DNA of 64,000 nucleotides from Tahibacter sp042701255 (GTDB lineage Bacteria > Pseudomonadota > Gammaproteobacteria > Xanthomonadales > Rhodanobacteraceae): positions 62,001 to 126,000 of the forward strand of contig NZ_CP170554.1 in assembly GCF_042701255.1 (NCBI RefSeq), read 5' to 3'. The notes under the pieces were generated by a model, which was not told the DNA's origin, made no database searches, and saw nothing but the letters and a program-made list of their open reading frames with translations. Below, in pieces: positions 36,000 to 44,266 of this stretch. The position numbers and the translations under genes are program-made. Positions within the stretch are counted from its first letter, which is position 1, and every line of letters starts with the position of its first letter.

Positions 36000-37125
36000 T
36001 TACAGTCCGGCATCGTCCGGCAAACCGCGCGGAAACAGCGCCGCGAACAGCGGCGTCGCGCGCGCCGCGGCGACGGCCTCGTCGCGCCGCAGCGGCCGCC
36101 GCACGCTGCGCTGCGGATCGACCGGATCGTCTTCGAGCACGGCCGACGGCAGCGGCAGCTCCACGCCGTAGAGCAGCAGCCCACGCGGTTCGCCGCCGAC
36201 AGGGATGGCGCCTTCCGCATCCCGCCAGCCCTGTATCAACTGCGCGCGGGAGTAGCGCTGTTCGAGCAGCGGCTGCAGACGGCGCCAATGACTGACCGTC
36301 AGCGGTTCCGGCCCGCCCCATTCGTGGCGCAGCAGCAACGCGATCGCTGCGGCCGTATCGCCGTCGGCGAGCAGCAGATCCACGCGCAAGCCGAGCGGAT
36401 CGAGCAACGGAAGCGAACGCCCGAATGCGCCGCAGCTCTCGCTGTAGATGCTGCTGCGCCGGTCCAGCACCCATTCCTGCGGCGGCTCCACCGGCGACTG
36501 CGGATCCAGCACTGCGCGCAGCTTCGCGGCCCGCTCCACGATGCCAGCTTCACTGCGCGTCAGGCCCGGCTGCATCGATGCAAGACGGTCGAGGCGGTCG
36601 CGCCCCGCGCGCGATTTCGCCGCGACGGATGTCGTCCACGGCGCCGATGAGCTCTGCCAGCCGGTCCAGCGGTGGCCGCAGCGAATCGTCAGCACGCGCC
36701 TGCAGCCAGGCGAAGAGGCGCGGGATGGCGGCTTGGAGCCGGCGCGTCGCGGCGTCGATCTCGTCGTCGCGCAGGCGCAGCGGCAGCAGCCAGCCCTCGC
36801 GGTCACGACTCCATTTCGCATAGCTGACGACGATAGGAACCGGATCGAAGGCCCCCATGCGCAGGATGTTGCCCTGCAGATCCGACTGGCCAGGCCGATG
36901 AGAAGCCTCCAGCGCGCTGTCGAACGCCGGCAGGGCGTCGTCCCAATCGCATTTCAGCAGACGCAGGACGGCGTACTCGAACAGATCGCGGGCGCCGTTC
37001 TCGGCACGCTGCCACGCTGCGAGCGCTGCCGGCGGCGGCAACGGCGGACAGGCGGCCTGCGTCGCCGTCGCCAGAACCATTCCGAAGAGCGTTCCGAGGA
37101 ACCCCGCTGCCGTCTTGCGGTTCAT
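36000..37125 (-). pseudogene. Exported protein of unknown family (CPP paralog B), +1 frameshift
   Basis: The 5' part (MNRKTAAGFLGTLFGMVLAT, signal peptide, then ACPPLPPPAALAAW and YAVLRLLKCDWDDAL) runs to IRRGEIARGA. The rest (RDRLDRLASMQPGLTRSEAG to RATPLFAALFPRG) is in the next frame. Removing one C from CCCC at 36603-36606 joins them into about 374 aa. Its C-terminal RYSRAQLIQGWRDAE aligns with RYGAAELRQGWGDAV of paralog A. The break is in the same kind of C4/G4 run as in the DMT exporter, so it may be an assembly error. Confidence 0.7.
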
Positions 37126-37314
37126 AACGCTGTCCGATTCGTGGCGACCGCGGCGATGCTGCCGCCGGCGGGGCCTCGGCCGCCATCCGGGCAATAACGC
37201 CGGTTTACCGTCGCTTCAGCGTTTTTTTAACGCGGAGCGCCGGAGGGCATCGGTTAAGCTTGCCCGCCCTGCGGTCAGACCGGCCGCCGGACGCCGTCGA
37301 GGAATGCCGACCGC

Positions 37315-38910
37315 ATGTACCTGGAGCACTACGGCCTCAAGGAAACGCCGTTCTCTATCACCCCGGATCCGCGCTACGTATTTCTGAGCGAGCGCCACCG
37401 GGACGCGCTCGCGCATCTGCTCTACGGCATCGGCAAGGGCGGTTCCGGCGGATTCGTGCAGCTGACCGGCGAGGTCGGCACCGGCAAGACCACGCTCTGC
37501 CGCCTGCTGCTGGAGCAGTTGCCGGAAAACACGCGCGTCGCGCTCGTGCTCAATCCCAAGCTCACGCCGGTGGAGCTCGTCGAAACGGTCTGCGAAGAGC
37601 TCAAGCTCGACATCGAAGGCCGCCGCGGCAGCCTCAAGGCGCTGGTCGACGCGCTGAACACCTTCCTGCTCGACGCCTATGCGCAAGGCCTGCGCGTCGT
37701 GCTCATCGTCGACGAGGCGCAGAACCTTTCGGTCGAGGCGCTGGAACAGGTGCGCCTGCTGACCAACCTCGAGACACCGACGCAGAAACTGCTGCAGATC
37801 ATCCTGCTCGGCCAGCCCGAGCTGCGCCGCCTGCTCGAACGCGAGGACCTGCGCCAGCTCGCCCAGCGCATCACCGCGCGCTATCACCTGATGCCGCTGA
37901 ACGGCGAGGAATGCGAAGCCTACGTGCGGCATCGCATGGCCGTGGCCGGCTCGCGCAAGCTGCCGTTCTCGCGTCTGGGCCTGCGCGCGCTGTACCAGCG
38001 CTCGAGCGGCATTCCGCGCCTGATCAACGTGATCGCCGACCGCGCCTTGATGGCCGGCTTCGCGCGCGAGACCGACAGCATCGGCGAACGCCTCGTCGAC
38101 CTCGCCGCCGATGAAACCCTGCCGGGCCATGCGCGCTACTACCTGCGCCGCTACGGCCGCTGGGTCGCGCTGGGCCTGATCGTCGCCGCCGTCGGCGCCG
38201 GTCTGTGGTGGCGGCAGCGGCCGCTGCCCGCAGCGCCGGTCGCCCCCGTCGCCGCGGCCGCGTCACAGGCTCCGGCCGTCGACGCCGCCGCCGTGCTCGG
38301 CGGCAAGCTCGGCACCGTGGACGGCGCCGACCTCATGGCCTGGACCCAGCTGCTCGCGCGCTGGCAGGTCAACTCGCGCGACGTCAGTGTGGCCGACGCC
38401 GCGCGCTGCCAGACCCACGTGTTCCCGGGCTTCGACTGCCTGCGTGGCCACGCGACCCTGGAACAGCTGCTGCGCTTCGACCGGCCGCTGCTGCTGGAGC
38501 TCGAACACGACGGCCGCCGCGGCCTCGCGCTGCTGCAGGGCGTGTCCGGTGACACCGTTAGGCTAGACTTCGCCGGCATCGGCTACCGCCTGACGCGGGC
38601 GGAACTGCTCAAACTCTGGCAAGGCGGCTTTGCCGTGACCTGGCGCGGACCGGCCGACACGCCGGGACCGCTGCGGCTCGGCGATGCGGGCAACGGCGTC
38701 AGCTGGATCAAGCAGCGCCTGGCCCGGCTCGACGGCAACGCCGAAGCGGGCCTGGGGCCGGCCTTCTTCGACGCAGCGCTGGAAGAACGCGTGCGCAAGC
38801 TGCAGACCGCCTACGGCCTGACCGCCGACGGCATCGTCGGACAGGAGACGCTGTTCGCGTTGTCCTCGCTCGGCGCCGACGGTCCGCGGCTCGCGCGCAC
38901 GGTGGACTAA
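37315..38910 (+). CDS. ExeA/GspA-like AAA ATPase with peptidoglycan-binding domain
   Basis: 531 aa. Begins MYLEHYGLKETPFSITPDPR, the ExeA family hallmark. Walker A is LTGEVGTGKTTL (about residue 50), Walker B is VVLIVDEAQNLS, followed by LRRLLEREDLRQLAQRI. One membrane helix (WVALGLIVAAVGAGLWW, about 285) leads to a periplasmic part ending in a PG_binding_1 domain (GVSWIKQRLARLDG, LQTAYGLTADGIVGQET). With GspB, ExeA-type proteins remodel peptidoglycan so that the type II secretion secretin can assemble. gspB follows 24 nt downstream. The secretion machinery itself is not in the window. Confidence 0.92.
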   Translation: MYLEHYGLKETPFSITPDPRYVFLSERHRDALAHLLYGIGKGGSGGFVQLTGEVGTGKTTLCRLLLEQLPENTRVALVLNPKLTPVELVETVCEELKLDIEGRRGSLKALVDALNTFLLDAYAQGLRVVLIVDEAQNLSVEALEQVRLLTNLETPTQKLLQIILLGQPELRRLLEREDLRQLAQRITARYHLMPLNGEECEAYVRHRMAVAGSRKLPFSRLGLRALYQRSSGIPRLINVIADRALMAGFARETDSIGERLVDLAADETLPGHARYYLRRYGRWVALGLIVAAVGAGLWWRQRPLPAAPVAPVAAAASQAPAVDAAAVLGGKLGTVDGADLMAWTQLLARWQVNSRDVSVADAARCQTHVFPGFDCLRGHATLEQLLRFDRPLLLELEHDGRRGLALLQGVSGDTVRLDFAGIGYRLTRAELLKLWQGGFAVTWRGPADTPGPLRLGDAGNGVSWIKQRLARLDGNAEAGLGPAFFDAALEERVRKLQTAYGLTADGIVGQETLFALSSLGADGPRLARTVD

Positions 38911-38934
38911 CCGACTAACGACCAAGATCCGACC

Positions 38935-40131
38935 ATGTCCCTGATCCATGAAGCGCTGAAGAAGGCGGAACAGCAGCGCCGCCTGGGCGAACCGCCCCAG
39001 CTCGGCACGCCGTTTTCGCGCGCGCCGCGGCAGCGATCGCTGCTGCCCTACCTGGCCGTGGCCATCGTCGGCGCGCTCGGCGTCGGCTGGTACCTGTCAC
39101 GCAGCACCCCGACCGACGACGGCCCCGCCGCGACGGCGAATGCCGGCAGAGCGGCAAAAATCGCGGCCGACACCGCACCCGCGACGACGGCCGCGACGCA
39201 TGCGCCGAACCCGGCAGCGGCCGGCGAAGCGGGCGCCGGCGCGCCGAACAGCAACGCCGCCGAACGCCGCCCGACCATGGGCGCGAACGCGGTCGCCAAC
39301 ACCAATCTCGTGACCTCGCTGACGCCTCCCCCGCCGGTGCACAACCAGGCGCCGGCGCCGGTGAACAATCCGCCGACGGTCAAGGAAGTCGCCGAGCGCG
39401 AATCCGAGCCGCGCCCGCCAGGCGCCAATCCGCTGGCGCCCGGCGAAGCCGCGCCTCAGGCCCTGGGCACGCCGCCGGGCGAGACGACGATCAACGACGC
39501 GGACGGCCTGGCCAGCAAGACCGCGATCAAGGAAAAGCAGATCGCCGCCGACCCGACTGCCGCAGGCCATTCGCCGTTCATCAAGGAACGCGCGGCACAG
39601 CCGCCGTCCACCGCGAAGACCGGCGCCGCGCCGCCGTCCGCAGGCACCGCCGCGGCGCCGCCGCCGACGGCGCGCACCGGCTTCGTGCCGCCGGACCAGA
39701 AGGCGCCGACCGCCGCGACCGCCGCTGCGACGCCGCCGCCCGCGGCCAACGCCAAGGCGCCAGCTTCGACCGCAGCGCCGACGGCGGCGCCGCCGGCGAT
39801 GCCGCCTCCTTCCGCACCGCCACCCGTGGCCGCTGCCGCGACGCCGCCGCCCGCGACGCCGGTCGGAACCGCACCGCCGGCTCCGCCGGCCGAGCAATTG
39901 CCGGCCTACTGGCAGCTGCCGTACAACGTGCGCAAGGAATTGCCCGAGCTCAAGCTGTCGATGCACGTCTACAGCGCGACCCCGGCGCAGCGCTTCGTCG
40001 TGCTGAACGGCAATCGCCAGGTCGAAGGCGACGAGCTCGGCGGCGACGTGCACGTCGCCGAGATCCGCAGCGACGGCGTGGTGCTGATCTACCACGGCCA
40101 GCGCTTCCTCGTGCCGCGCAGCGGTTCCTGA
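38935..40131 (+). CDS. gspB: General secretion pathway protein GspB
   Basis: 398 aa. N-terminal MSLIHEALKKAEQQRRLGE is the GspB start, followed by a membrane helix (LLPYLAVAIVGALGVGWYL). Residues about 70-325 are a very long Ala/Pro-rich linker (PPPAP- and AAPTAAPPA-type), long enough to span the periplasm. The C-terminal conserved domain carries LPYNVRKELPELKLSMHVYS, RFVVLNGNRQVEGDELGG and VLIYHGQRFLVPR. Acts with the ExeA-like ATPase encoded just upstream to place the T2SS secretin in the outer membrane. Confidence 0.9.
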   Translation: MSLIHEALKKAEQQRRLGEPPQLGTPFSRAPRQRSLLPYLAVAIVGALGVGWYLSRSTPTDDGPAATANAGRAAKIAADTAPATTAATHAPNPAAAGEAGAGAPNSNAAERRPTMGANAVANTNLVTSLTPPPPVHNQAPAPVNNPPTVKEVAERESEPRPPGANPLAPGEAAPQALGTPPGETTINDADGLASKTAIKEKQIAADPTAAGHSPFIKERAAQPPSTAKTGAAPPSAGTAAAPPPTARTGFVPPDQKAPTAATAAATPPPAANAKAPASTAAPTAAPPAMPPPSAPPPVAAAATPPPATPVGTAPPAPPAEQLPAYWQLPYNVRKELPELKLSMHVYSATPAQRFVVLNGNRQVEGDELGGDVHVAEIRSDGVVLIYHGQRFLVPRSGS

Positions 40132-40183
40132 TTCCGTTTCCGCGCCGGTCCGCCGGCGCGACTGACGCGCCAGCGAGGATTCC

Positions 40184-40870
40184 GTGGTCTTCATCCAGGT
40201 CGAATCGCGCCGCCGTCCCGGCCCGCCCTGGGCGACGATCAGCATCGTCGCACTGAGCGTCCTGGCCTTCTTCTGGCTCGCCGCGACCAGCGGCGACGAA
40301 CGCATGGCGCTGCTCGCACGCTGGGGCACGGTGCCGGCGCAGCTGTTCGACACCAGCGCGCCGCTGCTGCGCCAGCTCATCGAGCTGCGTGCGCTGCGCC
40401 TGTTCAGCGCCTTGTTCGTGCATGCCAACTGGCTGCACCTGACCGGCAATCTGCTGTTCCTGATGATCTTCGGCCTGGCCGCCGAGCGCCTGCTCGGCTC
40501 GCGCCGGTTCCTGATGCTGTATCTCGTCGGCGGCGCGGTGGCCAATCTCGTAGGCGCTCTCACGCTGTCCAGCGCGGTCACGCCGATCGTCGGCTCCAGC
40601 GGTGCGGTGTCGGCCGTGGTCGGCGCCTATCTCGCGCTGTTTCCGCGCTCGCGGCTGGGCCTGGTGCTGCCGCTGGGCCTGTTCCTCGAATTCGTCAAAG
40701 TGCCGGCGCCCGTGCTGATCGGCTTCTGGGTGCTGCTGCAGCTGCTGTTCACCTACGTGGGTCCGACTTTCGGCGCCGTGGTCTGGTGGACGCACATCGC
40801 CGGCTTCCTCGTCGGCGCGCTGATGGCACTGATCTCGCGGCCGGCCATCGCGCGCCGGCTGCGCCAATGA
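40184..40870 (+). CDS. Rhomboid-family intramembrane serine protease
   Basis: 228 aa from a GTG with GAGG 5 nt upstream. Six or more hydrophobic segments. The catalytic Ser is in TPIVGSSGAVSAVVGAY (G-x-S-G), the catalytic His in WWTHIAGFLVGALMA, and the HANWLHLTGNLLFL loop carries the oxyanion-region His/Asn. Cleaves transmembrane segments of substrate proteins; natural bacterial substrates are mostly unknown. The stop overlaps an ATG in the DUF1820 frame. Confidence 0.93.
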   Translation: MVFIQVESRRRPGPPWATISIVALSVLAFFWLAATSGDERMALLARWGTVPAQLFDTSAPLLRQLIELRALRLFSALFVHANWLHLTGNLLFLMIFGLAAERLLGSRRFLMLYLVGGAVANLVGALTLSSAVTPIVGSSGAVSAVVGAYLALFPRSRLGLVLPLGLFLEFVKVPAPVLIGFWVLLQLLFTYVGPTFGAVVWWTHIAGFLVGALMALISRPAIARRLRQ

Positions 40871-40896
40871 CGCGCGCCGCGGCGCCGGACCGACTC

Positions 40897-41217
40897 ATGA
40901 AGAAACTTTTCAAGATTACCTTTCTGAACAACGGCAAGAGTTACGAGCTCTATGCGGAGCACGTGGGCTCCAGCCATCTCTGGGGCTTCACCGAAGTCAG
41001 CCAGCTCGTGTTCGAGCCGCGCGGCGAAGGCCTCGTCGTCGACCCGACCGAGGAGCGCCTGCGCGAGGAGTTCGAGCACACGCGCGTGCTCTATCTGCCG
41101 ATGCACGCGATCGTCAAGGTCGAGGAAGTCGAGCGGCGCAGCCCCGCGGCGATCCGCGACGCGGCCAGCGGCGAGAAGATCACGCCGTTTCCGTATCCGC
41201 CGGCGCGGCCGCGCTAG
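40897..41217 (+). CDS. DUF1820-family protein
   Basis: 106 aa from MKKLFKITFLNNGKSYELYA. An ATG at 40867 that overlaps the rhomboid stop would add ten residues. Conserved blocks are AEHVGSSHLWGFTEVSQLVF, VVDPTEERLREEFE and LPMHAIVKVEEVERR. DUF1820 is a small family typical of gammaproteobacteria, without known function; some members are near genes for cyclic-di-GMP or translation. Cytosolic, no helices. Confidence 0.85.
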   Translation: MKKLFKITFLNNGKSYELYAEHVGSSHLWGFTEVSQLVFEPRGEGLVVDPTEERLREEFEHTRVLYLPMHAIVKVEEVERRSPAAIRDAASGEKITPFPYPPARPR

Positions 41218-41226
41218 CCGTTTTCT

Positions 41227-41410
41227 CCCCTCTCCCCTTGCGGGAGAGGGGTTGGGGGAGAGGGGGCTCTCGACCTCGGCGTCTTTGTTGAATTTTCGAT
41301 AGTTTCTTCAATTCGCCGTAACGCTTTCCCGCCGGGAATGAACACCGTGCTTGGCTGAAGCAGCCCCCTCTCCCCTGACCCCTCTCCCGCAAGGGGAGAG
41401 GGGTTTTTTG
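41227..41410. repeat. 42-bp GC-rich inverted repeat pair between convergent genes
   Basis: The left arm (41227-41268, cccctctccccttgcgggag then aggggttgggggagagggggct) and the reverse complement of the right arm (41362-41403) differ at only two positions. Each arm has its own small palindrome ccctctcccc...gggagaggg. The right arm is followed by ttttttg. The pair sits between DUF1820 and ctpA, which converge, and can act as a bidirectional terminator. It is a second family, related in style to the repeats at 5.0 and 48.5 kb but different in core sequence. Confidence 0.85.
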
Positions 41411-41427
41411 AACGGTACCGCGCGCGC

Positions 41428-42750
41428 TCAGCCCTTGGCCGGCGCCGGCGCGGCCGGCTCGGGCTTGCGCAGCGCGATGGCCTTGAGCACGTGCACGGCT
41501 TCGTTGAGTGCGTAGTCGTCCAGCGGCGGCGCCTCGGTGTTCGCAGCGACAGTCTCGGTCTTTTCGTTCTCGCCCTTGAGATGGTTCGGCAGATCGCGCT
41601 CGCTCGTGATCAGCGACGGCGCCGCGTCGCGCACGGCCAGCTTGAGATCGCGCAGTTCGATGTCGGGCGTGATGCCGGTGGCCTGGATCGAGATGTTCGC
41701 CGGCGTGTAATAGCGCGCCGTCGTCAGCTTGACCGCATGACCGTCTTCCAGCGGCAGCACAGTCTGCACCGAGCCCTTGCCGAAGGTGCGCTGGCCGAGG
41801 ATCAGGCCGCGATGATTGTCCTTGAGCGCGCCGGCGACGATCTCGGCGGCCGAAGCCGTGCCGCGATCCACGAGGATGACCAGCGGCGCGCCGTCGGTCA
41901 GATCGCCCGGCGTCGCGCTGAAGCTCAGGTCGGTGTCGTTGAGGCGGCCGCGCGTCGTCACGATCGTGCCGCTGTCGAGGAAGACGTCGCTGATCTCGAC
42001 GGCCGAGGTCAGCAGTCCGCCCGGATTGCTGCGCAGGTCGAGCACGACGCCGCGCAAGGTGGAATCCTTGCCGCGCAGCTTGGCCAGCTTGCGCTTGAGC
42101 TCGCCGCCGCTGTCTTCCTGGAACTGGCTCACGCGCAGGTAGGCGTAGCCCGGCTCCAGCCAGCGCGCGCGTACGCTGGCCACCTTGATCTTCTCGCGCT
42201 TGAGCGTGATGTCGACCGGCGCGGATTCGCCTTCGTGCACGACGGTCAGCACGACGCTGCTGCCCGGATTGCCGCGCAGCTGTTCCACCGATTCGTTGAC
42301 GTTCTCGGCCGAAACGGCCTTGCCGTCGATGCGCGTGATGATGTCGCCGGACTTGATGCCGCCGCGCTCGGCCGGCGTGTCGTCGATCGGCGCGACCACG
42401 CGCAGCACGCCGTCGATGGTGAGCACTTCCAGGCCCAGGCCGTCATAGGCACCGCTGGTGCCTTCGGTCAGATCGCTGAGCTGGCGCGGATCCAGGTATT
42501 CGCTGTGCGGATCCAGGCCCGACAGCAGGCCCTTGATCGCGGCTTCCATCAGGCGCTTGTCGCCGACATCGTCGACGTAGGCCTGCTTGACGAGGTTGTA
42601 GACCGCCGTGAACGTGCGCACGTCGTCGATGCTGACGCCGGCCTTGGCCGCAGCGGCCTCGGGCGTTTCGGGCGCGGCCGGCACGTCGGCCGCCTGCGAG
42701 GCCAGCGCGAACGCGGAAAGGGCGAGGAACAACAGCGTACGGGACGACAT
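41428..42750 (-). CDS. ctpA: S41 carboxy-terminal processing peptidase (CtpA-like)
   Basis: 440 aa. Signal peptide MSSRTLLFLALSAFALASQA; GGAG 8 nt upstream of this ATG. N-terminal helical part, then PDZ (SGAYDGLGLEVLTIDG, SGDIITRIDGKAV), then the S41 protease core: VVLDLRSNPGGLL, RGTASAAEIVAGALKDN (catalytic Ser) and LGQRTFGKGSVQTVLPL (catalytic Lys). A periplasmic protease that trims C-termini, often of peptidoglycan hydrolases. Downstream of envC and gpmI on the same strand, with a 237-nt gap that may hold its own promoter. Confidence 0.94.
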   Translation of the reverse strand: MSSRTLLFLALSAFALASQAADVPAAPETPEAAAAKAGVSIDDVRTFTAVYNLVKQAYVDDVGDKRLMEAAIKGLLSGLDPHSEYLDPRQLSDLTEGTSGAYDGLGLEVLTIDGVLRVVAPIDDTPAERGGIKSGDIITRIDGKAVSAENVNESVEQLRGNPGSSVVLTVVHEGESAPVDITLKREKIKVASVRARWLEPGYAYLRVSQFQEDSGGELKRKLAKLRGKDSTLRGVVLDLRSNPGGLLTSAVEISDVFLDSGTIVTTRGRLNDTDLSFSATPGDLTDGAPLVILVDRGTASAAEIVAGALKDNHRGLILGQRTFGKGSVQTVLPLEDGHAVKLTTARYYTPANISIQATGITPDIELRDLKLAVRDAAPSLITSERDLPNHLKGENEKTETVAANTEAPPLDDYALNEAVHVLKAIALRKPEPAAPAPAKG

Positions 42751-42987
42751 GGCAACGACTCCGGCAAACGTGCGACGACTATACCGCGGCGGCGGCACGG
42801 CTCCGACCCGCGACAGCGGCGGAAGTGCCGCGCCCGGCAGGCCGCCGGAACACCGCCTGTCGGGCTGATCCGGAGCGGGACTACGCCAGCGTCGATCGCA
42901 CCCGCGATCGATTCCCGCACAACCTGCGCAAGCTTTGATGCGCCCTCCGATCGAAAAGTGGGCGGAGGCCCGAATTTCAACGGCCGG

Positions 42988-44259
42988 TCAGGGCGACTTG
43001 AGCCAGCCGCGCGGATCCAGCGGCTTGCCGCGTGCGCGCAGCTCGAAATACAGGCCGGTGCTCTTGCGTCCGCCGCTGGCGCCGGCCGTGGCGATGGCCT
43101 CGCCCGCGTCGACCCAGTCTCCGACATCCTTGAGCAAGGATTCGTTATAGCCGTAGAGGCTCATGTAGCCGTCGCCGTGGTCGAGGATCAGGATCAGGCC
43201 ATAGCCCTTGAGCCAGTCGGCATAGGCGACGCGGCCGTGCGAGATCGCGCGCACCTCGGCGCCGGTATTGGCCGCGACGACGATGCCGGAGATCGCGCGG
43301 CCCGAGTCGTCGCTGGAACCGAAACCGACCGCGATCTTGCCGGCCAGCGGCCAGGGCAGACGCCCGCGCCGTGCGGCGAACGGTTCGGCCGCCTGCAGCT
43401 GCTTGGGAATATCGGCGAACACGTCGCGCAGGCGTTCGAGCAGCTCGACGAGCGCGGCTTCGTCCTTGCCGAGCGCGGCCAGCCGCGCGGCCTGGTCGCG
43501 CAGGTTCGCATCCAGGGAATCGACAAGGCCCTGGCGCTGCAGGCGCTCGGCGTCGAGCCGCGCGCTCTCGGCATTGCGCGCGTCGCGCGTCGCAGTGATC
43601 TGCGCGACCTGCGCCTCGATGGCCTGCTGCACGCGCGCGAGGTCGGCCAGATCGGCCAGCAGCTCCCCGATGCGGCCGACGCGGGCGCGCTGGAAATAGC
43701 GGTGATAGGCCAGCACGCGCGAGGTCGTCGCGACCTCGTTCTGCTGCAGGATCAGCTTGAGTTCTTCGTGCCGCCCCAATGCATAGGCCGAGCGCAGCAA
43801 TGCGGCGAGCGCGTCGCGCTGGGTCTTGAGCTTGTCTTCGAGCTCGCGCCGACGCGCTTCCAGCCCGGCCAGTTCCTTCTGCTGCTCGGCCAGCTTTTCG
43901 TCGAGCTGGCGCACGTCGCGCGCGATCGCGGCGATGTGCGTCTCGCGCTCGCGCAGCTCGACGACGACGCCGCCTTTCTCGGTCTCGGTGGCCTTGCGCT
44001 GCTCGGCGAGCTTGCGGATTTCCGCGCGCGTCGCTTCGAGCTTGCGCTGTGCCTCGTGCTCCTCGGCATTGCCCTCGCCGCTCTTGGCCGGCGCGGTACC
44101 GGCAGCCTGCGGCGCGGCAGTGGTCCCGGCCGCGGCCGGCGCGGCTTCGCCGCCGTCCTGGGCGGACAGGCCGCCGCTCAGCAGTGCGAGCGCGGCGACG
44201 AGCACGACGCGCGACAGCGGCGCGCGCACACGTCCGGCGTAGGCGGCAAGCCTGCGCAT
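42988..44259 (-). CDS. envC: EnvC-like murein hydrolase activator
   Basis: 423 aa. Signal peptide (VVLVAALALLSGGLSAQ), a long coiled coil (about residues 65-270: EAQRKLEATRAEIRKLAEQ, LDEKLAEQQKELAGLEARRR) and a C-terminal LytM/M23 domain (GRVAYADWLKGYGLILILDH, GYMSLYGYNESLL, GLYFELRARGKPLDPRGWL). The zinc ligands of active M23 enzymes are lost (YFEL instead of HFEL; no His-x3-Asp in the first motif). This is as in EnvC, which activates amidases AmiA/AmiB at the septum via FtsEX. Starts 7 nt after gpmI, matching the conserved gpmM-envC order. Confidence 0.93.
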   Translation of the reverse strand: MRRLAAYAGRVRAPLSRVVLVAALALLSGGLSAQDGGEAAPAAAGTTAAPQAAGTAPAKSGEGNAEEHEAQRKLEATRAEIRKLAEQRKATETEKGGVVVELRERETHIAAIARDVRQLDEKLAEQQKELAGLEARRRELEDKLKTQRDALAALLRSAYALGRHEELKLILQQNEVATTSRVLAYHRYFQRARVGRIGELLADLADLARVQQAIEAQVAQITATRDARNAESARLDAERLQRQGLVDSLDANLRDQAARLAALGKDEAALVELLERLRDVFADIPKQLQAAEPFAARRGRLPWPLAGKIAVGFGSSDDSGRAISGIVVAANTGAEVRAISHGRVAYADWLKGYGLILILDHGDGYMSLYGYNESLLKDVGDWVDAGEAIATAGASGGRKSTGLYFELRARGKPLDPRGWLKSP

Positions 44260-44266
44260 GATGGCC

